From Thioalkalivibrio sp. ALJT (GTDB lineage Bacteria; Pseudomonadota; Gammaproteobacteria; Ectothiorhodospirales; Ectothiorhodospiraceae): a stretch of 64,000 bases of DNA. The stretch covers positions 268,001 through 332,000 of the forward strand of contig NZ_KB907121.1 in NCBI RefSeq assembly GCF_000381825.1. Reading direction: 5' to 3'. Positions 1 through 7,830 of this stretch are shown in pieces (the stretch's first letter is position 1; every line of letters starts with the position of its first letter). The notes under the pieces are model-generated. The model had not been told where the DNA came from and made no database searches. It saw only the letters and a list, made by a program, of their open reading frames with translations. A program made the position numbers and the translations under genes.

Positions 1-293
1 ACGATGCCGTCTTCCGGACGCTTGTAAGAGGCGCCGGTGGGGCAGACATTCACGCAGTCGGCATGCTCGCAGTGCATGCAGGACATCGGGATGTTGACGG
101 TCTTGTTATCCGGATAGTCGCCGACCTCGTAGTGGCGGATGCGGTTGAACCACACGCCGCTCGGGTCTTCGCCATAGGGACGGTAGTCGCTCAACGGACC
201 GGTGGTACCGCTGGTATTCCACTGCTTGCAGGCCACCGCGCAGGCATGACAGCCCACGCAGGTGTCCATGTCGATTACGAGTCCAAGTCGCAT
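1..293 (-). CDS. soeB: Sulfite dehydrogenase iron-sulfur subunit (SoeB-like), C-terminus outside window
   Basis: Electron-transfer subunit carrying ferredoxin-type [4Fe-4S] clusters that would pass electrons from SoeA to a membrane anchor. The visible N-terminal 97 residues start MRLGLVID and contain a CVGCHACAVAC cluster motif, then CMHCEHADCVNVCPTG. This is the layout of DMSO-reductase-family beta subunits (PhsB/TtrB/SoeB). There is no signal peptide, as expected for a cytoplasmic enzyme. The start has a GAGGGA ribosome site. The gene lies 72 bases after soeA on the same strand, so the two are probably co-transcribed, with soeC expected beyond the window edge. The assignment to Soe rather than another molybdoenzyme rests on the SoeA neighbour. 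Confidence 0.75.
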   Translation of the reverse strand, partial: MRLGLVIDMDTCVGCHACAVACKQWNTSGTTGPLSDYRPYGEDPSGVWFNRIRHYEVGDYPDNKTVNIPMSCMHCEHADCVNVCPTGASYKRPEDGI

Positions 294-365
294 GGTTGGT
301 ACTCCCTCAAAGCGTTCGTACGGGCGCCCCCTTGCCGGCCTTCGGCCGACACGGGGCGGGCCGGA

Positions 366-3275
366 TCAGTTCTTGTCGTCGTCCAGCGAGCCGCGGGTCA
401 GCACGTCACGGATGTCGCGGTTCAGGTGCACCGGCTGGTGCGCGGCGTAGCGCCCGATGTCCGGCGACGCCGACATACCCGGGGTGGCCTTGACCTCGTC
501 GAACTGCGGCCAGGAACCCTCTTCGTCCGCAGCGGCCGGAGTAATCTTGACCTTCAGGTCGTACCAGGCCGCCTGCCCGGTCACCGGGTCGGAGTTGGTG
601 ATGTTGTCGATCGGGTCACCCTTCTTCGGCAGCAGCTCGCTGATGAGGTGATTCATCAGGAAGCCTTTCTGCGACTCGTTCGCCTCCGGCTTCAGGCCCC
701 AGGCACCCTTCTGCTTGCCGATGGCGTTCCAGGTCCAGACGGTATTCGGCTCGCAGCCCTCGATCAGCTTGACCTGTACGCGGATCTTGCCGTTGTGGGA
801 TTCCACCCACACCCAGGACAGGTCCTCGATGCCCATGGATTCGGCCTTGCCCCGGTTCATGTACAGGTAGTTCTGGGCGCAGATCTGGCGCAGCCAGGCG
901 TTCTGCGAGTCCCAGGAGTGGTACATGAACATCGGGCGCTGGTTGACCGCGTAGAACGGATATTCGTCTTCGTCGATGCGGGTCTGCTCCAGCGGCTTGT
1001 GCCAGATCGGCAGCGGATCGAAGTACTGGGTCAGGCGATCCTTGTGCTCCTGCCTGGTCGGCTGCGGGCCGTCGTACAGCCCCTGGCCGGCCAGTTTGAA
1101 ACGCTGCTGGGTCTCGGAGTAGAGCTCGATCGTGATCGGATCGGTCTTGCCCACCCAGCCGGCGTGCTTGGCCAGTTCCAGGTAGTCCTTGTTGGCATAG
1201 CGATAGAATTGCTCGTTCGGCGCCAGGTGGTACATGAAGAACCCCTGGTTCTCGATGTAGGCCTCCCACTGCTTCGGGTTCGGCTCGCCGCGCAGATGGC
1301 TCTGGCCATCCTTACCGCGATAGCCGGACAGGAAGCCGATGCCCGGCTCCTTCTCGAAGTTGACGATGAAGTCCTTGTAGTCCGCGAACTTGCGGCTGCC
1401 GTCGTCCTTGGTGAACGCCGGGAACTTCAGACGGCTGGCCAGCTCGACCATCACCTCCTGCCACGGCCGCACGTCGCGGTCCGCCTCCAGGATCGGGTGG
1501 CGGATGGAGTCCGCCGCCGCGGCCGGCTCGGAGATCGGACGGTCCAGCATGGAGATGGTGTCGTAGCGCTCCAGATAGGTGGTATCCGGCAGCACCAGAT
1601 CGGCGAAGCTGACCATCTCGGAGTTGAACGCGTCCGAGACCACCAGGAACGGGATCTTGTACTCGCCGTTCTCGTCCTTCGCCCGCAGCATGTCCATGAC
1701 TTCGGCGGTGTTCATCGTGGAGTTCCACGACATGTTCGCCATGAAGAAGATCAGCGTGTCGATCGGGTACGGGTCGGCATTGACCGCATTGGTCACCACC
1801 ATGTGCATCAGGCCATGGTTGGAGACCGGCGCATCCCAGGAGAAGGCCTTGTCGATACGCAGCGGGTTGCCGTCGTCATCGATGACCAGGTCCTCCGGCG
1901 CGGTCGGGAACCCGAGCGGCGGGCTCTTCAGCGGGGTGTTCGGCGCGCATTCCTTCGCCGGCTTGATGCCCGGCGGGACATGCTTGGGGTACGGCGGCTT
2001 GGCCAGGTGACCGCCGGGGCAGTCCACCGAGCCCAGCATGATCTGCAGCAGGTGGATCGCGCGGCAGGTCTGAAAGCCGTTGGAATGCGCGGAGATGCCG
2101 CGCATCGCGTGCATGGACACCGGGCGCCCGAACACCTTGTCGTGCTTGCGGCCCCAGGAGTCGGTCCACTCGATGTCGAGCTCGATGGTCTCCTTGAACG
2201 CGACGTGCGCCATCTCGAGCGCCAGGCGCTCGGTCTGCTCGGCCGGTACGCCAGTGATCTCGGCGGTGTTCTCCGGGGAGTACTCGTCGCTCAGGTAGCG
2301 CTCGGCCAGCAGGGTCATCACGGTCTTGACCGGACGACCGTCCGGCGCAGTGTACTCGCCGAACAGTGCCGGCTTGATATCCACCTGAGTGCCGTCGACG
2401 AAGGCCTCCTTTTCCAACTCCCAGACCAGCGGGTTGCCGGCCTCGTCACGCAGGATCAGGCCATCGCCCTTCTGCCCCGGGGTCTGCACCACCAGCTGGG
2501 TGGCATTGGTGTAGCGCACCAGGAAGTCCCAGTCGAACTGGTCGTTCTTCAGCAGCACGTGCAACATGGACAGCGCGAACAGGCCGTCGGTGCCGGGCTT
2601 GATGCCCACCCACTCGTCGGCGATCGCCTGGTAGCCGGTGCGCACCGGGTTGATGGCCACGAACTTGCCGCCGCTACGCTTGAGCTTCTCCAGCCCGATC
2701 TTGATCGGGTTGGAGGCGTGGTCTTCCGCCACACCCCACAGCATGTGGTACTTGGTGCGGTCCCAGTCCGGGTCGCCGAACTCCCAGAAGGCGAAGCCGG
2801 TGGTGTACAGGCCGCCGGCGGCCATGTTCACCGAACAGAAGCCGCCGTGGGCCGCCCAGTTATAGGTGCCGAACTGGGTCGCCCAGAGGCCGGTCAGGGC
2901 CTGCATCTGGTCACGCCCGGTAAAGAACGCCAGCTTGCGCGGGTCGGTCTCGCGGATCTTCTGCAGGCGCGCGGACAGGGTGTCGATCGCCTCATCCCAG
3001 GAGATCGGCTCGAACTCGCCGGCACCGCGCTCGGTGCCCGGCTTGCGGCGCATCGGCTGCTGCAGACGCGCCGGGGACTGCTGCTTCATGATGCCGGCAT
3101 TGCCCTTGGCGCAGAGCACGCCCTTGTTGATCGGGTGATGCCGGTTCCCCTGGATGTAGCGGACCTTGTTGTCCTCCACGGTAACCTTGATGCCACAGCG
3201 GCAGGCACACATGTAGCAGGTGGAGTACTTGATCTCCTGCTTGCCGTGGTTCTCGAATTCGGGCAACGCGCTCAT
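366..3275 (-). CDS. soeA: Sulfite dehydrogenase molybdopterin subunit (SoeA-like)
   Basis: Large molybdopterin-guanine-dinucleotide subunit, about 969 residues, likely oxidising sulfite to sulfate in the cytoplasm with electrons entering the quinone pool. The N-terminus has a [4Fe-4S] site: C20, C23, C27 and C55. Molybdopterin oxidoreductase signatures follow, and the C-terminal third holds the dinucleotide-binding domain. I chose the ATG at 3275 because the protein then begins MSALPEFENHGKQ, close to the first cluster, with GAGG upstream. There is no Tat signal, which argues against periplasmic relatives such as PhsA or TtrA. It is followed by soeB and divergent from moaA, which makes the cofactor precursor. 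Specificity is inferred from family and context. Confidence 0.78.
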   Translation of the reverse strand: MSALPEFENHGKQEIKYSTCYMCACRCGIKVTVEDNKVRYIQGNRHHPINKGVLCAKGNAGIMKQQSPARLQQPMRRKPGTERGAGEFEPISWDEAIDTLSARLQKIRETDPRKLAFFTGRDQMQALTGLWATQFGTYNWAAHGGFCSVNMAAGGLYTTGFAFWEFGDPDWDRTKYHMLWGVAEDHASNPIKIGLEKLKRSGGKFVAINPVRTGYQAIADEWVGIKPGTDGLFALSMLHVLLKNDQFDWDFLVRYTNATQLVVQTPGQKGDGLILRDEAGNPLVWELEKEAFVDGTQVDIKPALFGEYTAPDGRPVKTVMTLLAERYLSDEYSPENTAEITGVPAEQTERLALEMAHVAFKETIELDIEWTDSWGRKHDKVFGRPVSMHAMRGISAHSNGFQTCRAIHLLQIMLGSVDCPGGHLAKPPYPKHVPPGIKPAKECAPNTPLKSPPLGFPTAPEDLVIDDDGNPLRIDKAFSWDAPVSNHGLMHMVVTNAVNADPYPIDTLIFFMANMSWNSTMNTAEVMDMLRAKDENGEYKIPFLVVSDAFNSEMVSFADLVLPDTTYLERYDTISMLDRPISEPAAAADSIRHPILEADRDVRPWQEVMVELASRLKFPAFTKDDGSRKFADYKDFIVNFEKEPGIGFLSGYRGKDGQSHLRGEPNPKQWEAYIENQGFFMYHLAPNEQFYRYANKDYLELAKHAGWVGKTDPITIELYSETQQRFKLAGQGLYDGPQPTRQEHKDRLTQYFDPLPIWHKPLEQTRIDEDEYPFYAVNQRPMFMYHSWDSQNAWLRQICAQNYLYMNRGKAESMGIEDLSWVWVESHNGKIRVQVKLIEGCEPNTVWTWNAIGKQKGAWGLKPEANESQKGFLMNHLISELLPKKGDPIDNITNSDPVTGQAAWYDLKVKITPAAADEEGSWPQFDEVKATPGMSASPDIGRYAAHQPVHLNRDIRDVLTRGSLDDDKN

Positions 3276-3494
3276 GGGGCGACCTCGTGATCTCGATTCA
3301 GTTATGCATCGCGTATTGTGGACGGGGCATGCGCGTTGCGCCAACGAGTCTTTTCTATTCGCTAATAAGAAAAAATTATCTGAGAAAGATTTTGTTTATT
3401 GTGGCACCCGGCATGGGGTGACTGGCGGCCCCCGGAAAATACTGAAAAAATGCTCTACGATGTGTACGAGCAAACATATCGCCACGCCCCGACC
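3276..3494. other. Intergenic region between soeA and moaA, partly AT-rich
   Basis: This stretch separates the divergent soeA and moaA genes. Around 3345-3405 it is clearly more AT-rich than its surroundings, with runs of A and T, as expected of a shared promoter region. I could not assign a convincing -35/-10 pair or a named operator. In-frame ATG codons at 3450 and 3510 are alternative moaA starts. Confidence 0.4.
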
Positions 3495-4517
3495 ATGAGC
3501 TGGAACACCATGGAATACACCTCCCCAGCGGCCCCGAACGGCCTCGTCGACGCCTTTGGCCGGCGCATCGAATACGTCCGCCTCTCGGTCACCGACCGCT
3601 GCGACCTGCGCTGTTTCTACTGCATGCCCAAGGGCTTTCGCGACTTCGAGGAACCCGAGCACTGGCTCAGCTTCGACGAGATTGAACGCGTGATGGGGGC
3701 CTTCGGGCGCCTCGGCACCCGCCGCGTGCGCCTGACCGGCGGCGAGCCGCTGGTGCGCAAGAACCTGCCGGACCTGGCCGCGCGCCTGAACGCCCTGCCC
3801 GGCATCGAAGACATCTCGCTGTCCACCAATGCCACGCGCATGGCGCGCCATGCCCGGGAGCTGAAGGATGCCGGGGTCGCCCGCATCAACGTCAGCCTGG
3901 ACTCGCTCAAGCCCGAGGTCTTCAAGGAAATCACCGGCGGCAAGCTGGAGAAGGTGCTGGACGGGCTGATGGCCTCCAAGGCCGCCGGCCTGAACCCGAT
4001 CAAGATCAACATGGTAGTGATGGGCGGGATCAACGAGCCGGAGGTCGAGGACATGGTCGACTTCTGCATCGAGCACGGCTTCACCCTGCGCCTCATCGAG
4101 ACCATGCCGATGGGCGACACCGGCCGCGAGGCGAAAGAGGGGCACTACGTGAATCTGCAGGACATACGCGCCCGGCTGGAACCCCGCTACAACCTGGTCC
4201 CCGGCGTGATGCCCGGCGGCGGCCCGGCACGCTACATGCAGATCCCGGATACCGACGTGCGCATCGGGTTCATCACCCCGATCTCGCAGCACTTCTGCGA
4301 CACCTGCAACCGCGTGCGCCTGTCGGTGGACGGCACCATCTACACCTGCCTGGGCAACGAGCACAGCCTGAATCTGCGCCCCTACCTGCGCGAGGGCTGC
4401 AGCGACGCGGAACTGGAAGAACTGGTGATCCAGGCCATCAACCTGAAGCCGGAACGCCACGAATTCTCCGAGCGACCGGAAAAGATCATGCGCTTCATGT
4501 CCATGACCGGCGGCTGA
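3495..4517 (+). CDS. moaA: GTP 3',8-cyclase MoaA
   Basis: Radical SAM enzyme that converts GTP to 3',8-cyclo-GTP, the first step of molybdenum cofactor synthesis. With the start at 3495 the protein has 340 residues, normal for the family. The N-terminal SAM cluster motif is C36-x3-C40-x2-C43. The C-terminal cluster motif is CDTCNRVRLSVDGTIYTC, and the protein ends in the double glycine (MSMTGG) needed for activity in MoaA. The reading frame stays open further upstream, and 3450 or 3510 are possible starts. No start has a good ribosome site. It stands beside soeA, whose product needs the cofactor. Confidence 0.93.
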   Translation: MSWNTMEYTSPAAPNGLVDAFGRRIEYVRLSVTDRCDLRCFYCMPKGFRDFEEPEHWLSFDEIERVMGAFGRLGTRRVRLTGGEPLVRKNLPDLAARLNALPGIEDISLSTNATRMARHARELKDAGVARINVSLDSLKPEVFKEITGGKLEKVLDGLMASKAAGLNPIKINMVVMGGINEPEVEDMVDFCIEHGFTLRLIETMPMGDTGREAKEGHYVNLQDIRARLEPRYNLVPGVMPGGGPARYMQIPDTDVRIGFITPISQHFCDTCNRVRLSVDGTIYTCLGNEHSLNLRPYLREGCSDAELEELVIQAINLKPERHEFSERPEKIMRFMSMTGG

Positions 4518-4572
4518 TCGCGCCCCTCCAGACGCAACGCGCGGCCCTCCATGTCGGCAGGCCCTCGAAGCC

Positions 4573-4640
4573 GTAGGAGCTCAGCCCCCTGAGCGATCGG
4601 CGCCGGACACGCCCCATCGGCCAGAGGGCTGGCCTCCTAC
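4573..4640. repeat. REP doublet (REPIN-like inverted pair)
   Basis: Two REP-like units lie head to head. Each begins with GTAGGAG when read inward from its own end. Each then has a small hairpin: CTCAG-CCCC-CTGAG in the left unit and GCCAG-CCCT-CTGGC in the right unit read on the minus strand. Both continue into CGAT(C/G)GG. GTAG plus a short imperfect hairpin is the hallmark of REP sequences mobilised by RAYT (TnpA-REP) transposases, and inverted pairs are called REPINs. It lies between the convergent moaA and uspA genes, a typical REP location. No RAYT gene is in the window. Confidence 0.7.
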
Positions 4641-4676
4641 AGAACCGTGAGAACGAAACCGCCGGGCTGCCGCGCA

Positions 4677-4712
4677 ACGCAGAAGGCCGGCTGAACCGCA
4701 GGCCTTCTGCGT
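4677..4712. terminator. Inverted repeat between convergent genes, possible bidirectional terminator
   Basis: A perfect 12-bp stem (ACGCAGAAGGCC and its complement) with a 12-base loop sits between the ends of moaA and uspA, 20 bases after the uspA stop on the minus strand. Neither side has a proper T-run, so intrinsic termination is uncertain. It could protect transcript ends instead. Confidence 0.45.
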
Positions 4713-4731
4713 GTCGGGACTGCGGGCGGGC

Positions 4732-5220
4732 TCAGTCGACGGCCTGCTCCGGCGGCAGTTTCTCCTTCATCGAGTCCGACAGCGGGACGTCGTGTACCAC
4801 CAGCACCGGCAGACGCGCGTTGCGCACCAGCCACTCGGTCGCGGACCCGGAGAGCATGCTGGCGATCTGGCTGCGCCCGCGCGTGCCCATCACGATCATG
4901 TCCGCGCCCCATTCCTCCGCATGGCGGGAGATCTCCTCCGGCGCACTGCCAATAGCGACCGCCACCTCGTCGTCCGCTTCGGCCCAGTCCTCGAGTTGTG
5001 CGCGGACCCGGTCTTCCGCCGAGTGCCGCATGTCCTTCGCGTTCAGCGGCGAGGTGCCGGCGCCACTGAAGGCGCCAGCGGCGCTGGGCCCGGCCACGTC
5101 CGAGGGCTTCATCACGTAGAGGAGGCGCTTCTTCGCCCCCGGGCAGTGCTGCCGGGCGACGGCCAGGGCCGCGGCGGAGGCAGGCGAGAAGTCGACGGCG
5201 ATGATGACGCGCTGCAGCAT
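4732..5220 (-). CDS. Universal stress protein, UspA family
   Basis: Single-domain cytoplasmic stress protein of 162 residues. The start MLQRVIIAVDFS matches the first beta strand of the fold and has a GAGGAT ribosome site. The C-terminal half holds the nucleotide-binding loop GTRGRSQIASMLSGSATEWL, the G-x2-G-x9-G-S pattern of ATP-binding members. An Ala/Gly-rich insert around residues 40-60 lies between strands two and three. It is convergent with moaA and divergent from the SulP gene. No specific partner can be inferred. Confidence 0.88.
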   Translation of the reverse strand: MLQRVIIAVDFSPASAAALAVARQHCPGAKKRLLYVMKPSDVAGPSAAGAFSGAGTSPLNAKDMRHSAEDRVRAQLEDWAEADDEVAVAIGSAPEEISRHAEEWGADMIVMGTRGRSQIASMLSGSATEWLVRNARLPVLVVHDVPLSDSMKEKLPPEQAVD

Positions 5221-5486
5221 GGGGATCCTCGGGCTGATCGTGGTCGGGCTGGTCGTGGGAAGGGCCTCGGCGCGGCCCCACAGGGGGCGCGCGGTTCAGC
5301 GTCGTGGTGCGAGGTGCTAGACTTCGCCCCCTTTTCGGCGGTTTCAGTCTGTACTGGCATCAGACCGCTTGCAACCGCGCCCGCCAGGGGTGTCACACGG
5401 GCGAGTTCCCCCGGCACCTGTTCGCTCAACCGTCAGTTCGGCTCTCGGTCGACAGGGCGGCGCGCATCCGTATTGGGGATTCCCAC

Positions 5487-6992
5487 GTGCAGCAGACCCT
5501 GACCGACTTCCTGCAACGCCAACGCAAGATCTGGCTGTTCAATGTGCGCGCCGACCTGATCGCCGGGGTCGTGGTGGCGCTGGCGCTGATCCCCGAGGCC
5601 ATCGCGTTCTCCATCATCGCCGGGGTGGACCCCAGCGTGGGCCTGTATGCCTCGTTCACCATGGCGGTCGTGATCGCCTTCGCCGGCGGACGCCCCGGCA
5701 TGATCTCGGCCGCGACCGGGGCCATGGCGCTGCTGATGGTGACATTGGTGGCGGAACACGGGCTGCAGTACCTGCTGGCCGCCACCATCCTGACCGGGAT
5801 CATCCAGCTCCTGTTCGCCTGGGCCAAGCTCGCGCGCTACATGATGTTCATCCCGCGCACGGTGCTGGTCGGCTTCGTGAATGCACTGGCGATCCTGATC
5901 TTCCTTTCGCAGGTGCCCTATCTGGTGGACGGCGACACCACCATGTGGGCGCTGGTCACCGCCGGCCTGCTGATCCTCTACGGCCTGCCGATGATCCCGG
6001 GCTACCCGAAACTGCTGCCGCCGCCGCTGGTCGCGATCGTAGTGCTCAGCGTGCTGGTCTACTTCATGGGGCTGCCGACGCTGGAGGTCGGCGACATGGG
6101 CGAGCTGCCGGACGGCCTGCCGGTGTTCCTGTTCCCGGACATCCCGCTGAACTGGGAGACCCTGCAGATCATCTTCCCGACCGCCTTCGCGCTGGCGATC
6201 GTTGGCCTGCTGGAGTCGCTGCTGACCGCCTCCATCCTCGACGACCTGACCGACACGCCCTCCGGCAAGAACCGCGAGGCCCAGGGCCAGGGGATCGCCA
6301 ACATTGTCACCGGCTGCTTCGGCGGCATGGCGGGCTGCGCGATGATTGGCCAGTCGGTGATCAACATCAAATCCGGGGGGCTGGGGCGGTTGTCCACGCT
6401 GTCGGCGGGGATCTTCCTGCTGATCTTCATCGTGTTCCTGGGCGACCTGGTCTCGATGATCCCGATGGCCGCGCTCGTGGCGGTGATGATCATGGTCTCC
6501 ATCGCCACCTTCGACTGGGGCTCGCTGACCACCCTGCACAAGCTGCCGCGCACCGACGCCACCGTGCTGATCGTGACCGTCGGCACCACGGTGATCACCC
6601 ACGACCTGTCACTGGGCGTATTCGCCGGCGTGCTGCTCTCCGCGATCTTCTTCGCGCGCAAGATGGTCAAGGCGGTCGAGGTCACCAGCGCGCTCTCCGA
6701 GGACGGCCGGACCCGGATCTACACCGTGCGCGGCCAGCTCTTCTTCGTCGCCGTGGACAAGTTCATCGACAGCTTCGACTACCGCGAGGGCATCCATAAG
6801 ATCGAGATCGACCTGACGCGCGCCTCGCTGTGGGACAGCTCCGCGGTGGCCGCCATCGACAAGGTCGTCGGCAAGTTCCGCCGCAACGGCATGGAGGTCG
6901 AAGTCAAGACCCCGCGCGGCGAGAGCGGCGAGCTCCATGATCGCCTGGCCCAGCACGACAAGGACGCCAGCCCGGGAGCCGGCGGACACTAG
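5487..6992 (+). CDS. SulP family anion transporter with STAS domain
   Basis: Inner-membrane transporter of 501 residues, likely for sulfate, bicarbonate or a related anion. I chose the GTG at 5487 because it has a GGGGATT ribosome site and begins just before the conserved start [18 protein letters not shown]. Open frame continues upstream but shows no membrane-protein character. The family signature region [22 protein letters not shown] is near residues 30-50. About ten to twelve hydrophobic segments follow, then a cytoplasmic STAS domain from about residue 410. In a sulfur-oxidising autotroph either sulfate or bicarbonate transport would make sense. The sequence alone does not decide. Confidence 0.88.
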   Translation: MQQTLTDFLQRQRKIWLFNVRADLIAGVVVALALIPEAIAFSIIAGVDPSVGLYASFTMAVVIAFAGGRPGMISAATGAMALLMVTLVAEHGLQYLLAATILTGIIQLLFAWAKLARYMMFIPRTVLVGFVNALAILIFLSQVPYLVDGDTTMWALVTAGLLILYGLPMIPGYPKLLPPPLVAIVVLSVLVYFMGLPTLEVGDMGELPDGLPVFLFPDIPLNWETLQIIFPTAFALAIVGLLESLLTASILDDLTDTPSGKNREAQGQGIANIVTGCFGGMAGCAMIGQSVINIKSGGLGRLSTLSAGIFLLIFIVFLGDLVSMIPMAALVAVMIMVSIATFDWGSLTTLHKLPRTDATVLIVTVGTTVITHDLSLGVFAGVLLSAIFFARKMVKAVEVTSALSEDGRTRIYTVRGQLFFVAVDKFIDSFDYREGIHKIEIDLTRASLWDSSAVAAIDKVVGKFRRNGMEVEVKTPRGESGELHDRLAQHDKDASPGAGGH

Positions 6993-7076
6993 TTAAGACG
7001 CTCGCGAGGATCACCCCAACCCGACAGGCTTCTCGGAAAAATTGGACCTCCTGTCCAGGCATGGCAGGCTAGACGC

Positions 7077-7805
7077 ATGATGAATCTTCGCCGGCCGGCA
7101 CCACCAGCCGACCCCCGGGCCGAGCAGGAGCGGATTCGGCGCGCACTGCTCTGGCCCATGCTGGGGGCCGCCATTCTGATCGTAATCCACACCCTGCATC
7201 ACCTGCTGGGCGGGGACTGGTCGCGGCTGGGCATCATCCCGCGCGACGCGATCGGGGCGCTGGGTATTGTCACCTCGCCGCTGATCCACGGGTCCTGGGG
7301 CCATCTGCTCGCCAATGTGCCAACCCTTTGGGTGCTCGGCATGCTCACGCTCTACGGCTTTCCCCGCGCCACCCGCACCGCCCTCCCGCTGATCTGGCTG
7401 ATGGGCGGACTGGGGGTCTGGCTGTTCGCGCGCGAGGGCTCCCACATCGGCGCCTCGGGCCTGACCCATGGGCTGATGTTCTTTGCCGTGGTCATCGGGA
7501 TCCGCCGCCGCGATGCGCTGTCCATCGCGGTGGCCCTCATCATCCTGTTCCTCTACGGCAGCATGTTCTGGGGTGTCTTCCCCAGTGCCCCCGGCGTCTC
7601 CTACGAAGCGCATCTGTTCGGCGCGGTCGTGGGCGCCGTCTGCGGCTGGTTCCTGTATCAGCGTGACCCGCTCCCGGTCTTTCGGCGGCACGACTGGGAG
7701 GACGATGACCCTACCGACGCCGAGACCCTGCGCAAGATCGAACAAGGCCGGCTCGACGAGATCGAGCCGAAGCAACCGCCGGAGGAACCTCGGGGCCGCG
7801 ACTAA
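7077..7805 (+). CDS. Rhomboid family intramembrane serine protease
   Basis: Inner-membrane protease of 242 residues that would cut substrates within the bilayer. The catalytic serine is S127 in GASG, and the histidine partner is H179 in YEAHLFGAVVG. The conserved loop motif HGSWGHLLAN is at residues 71-80. Six hydrophobic helices can be traced, followed by a charged cytoplasmic tail of about 45 residues rich in D, E, R and K. The gene begins 84 bases after the SulP stop and runs towards the convergent TonB receptor gene. Its substrate is unknown. Confidence 0.9.
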   Translation: MMNLRRPAPPADPRAEQERIRRALLWPMLGAAILIVIHTLHHLLGGDWSRLGIIPRDAIGALGIVTSPLIHGSWGHLLANVPTLWVLGMLTLYGFPRATRTALPLIWLMGGLGVWLFAREGSHIGASGLTHGLMFFAVVIGIRRRDALSIAVALIILFLYGSMFWGVFPSAPGVSYEAHLFGAVVGAVCGWFLYQRDPLPVFRRHDWEDDDPTDAETLRKIEQGRLDEIEPKQPPEEPRGRD

Positions 7806-7830
7806 GAACGCTTTACTGGACGCGGTTCAC

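Noticed and set aside
63-3290. 1075-codon plus-strand open frame
   Set aside because: It is antisense to soeA and soeB, which have intact cluster motifs and ribosome sites.
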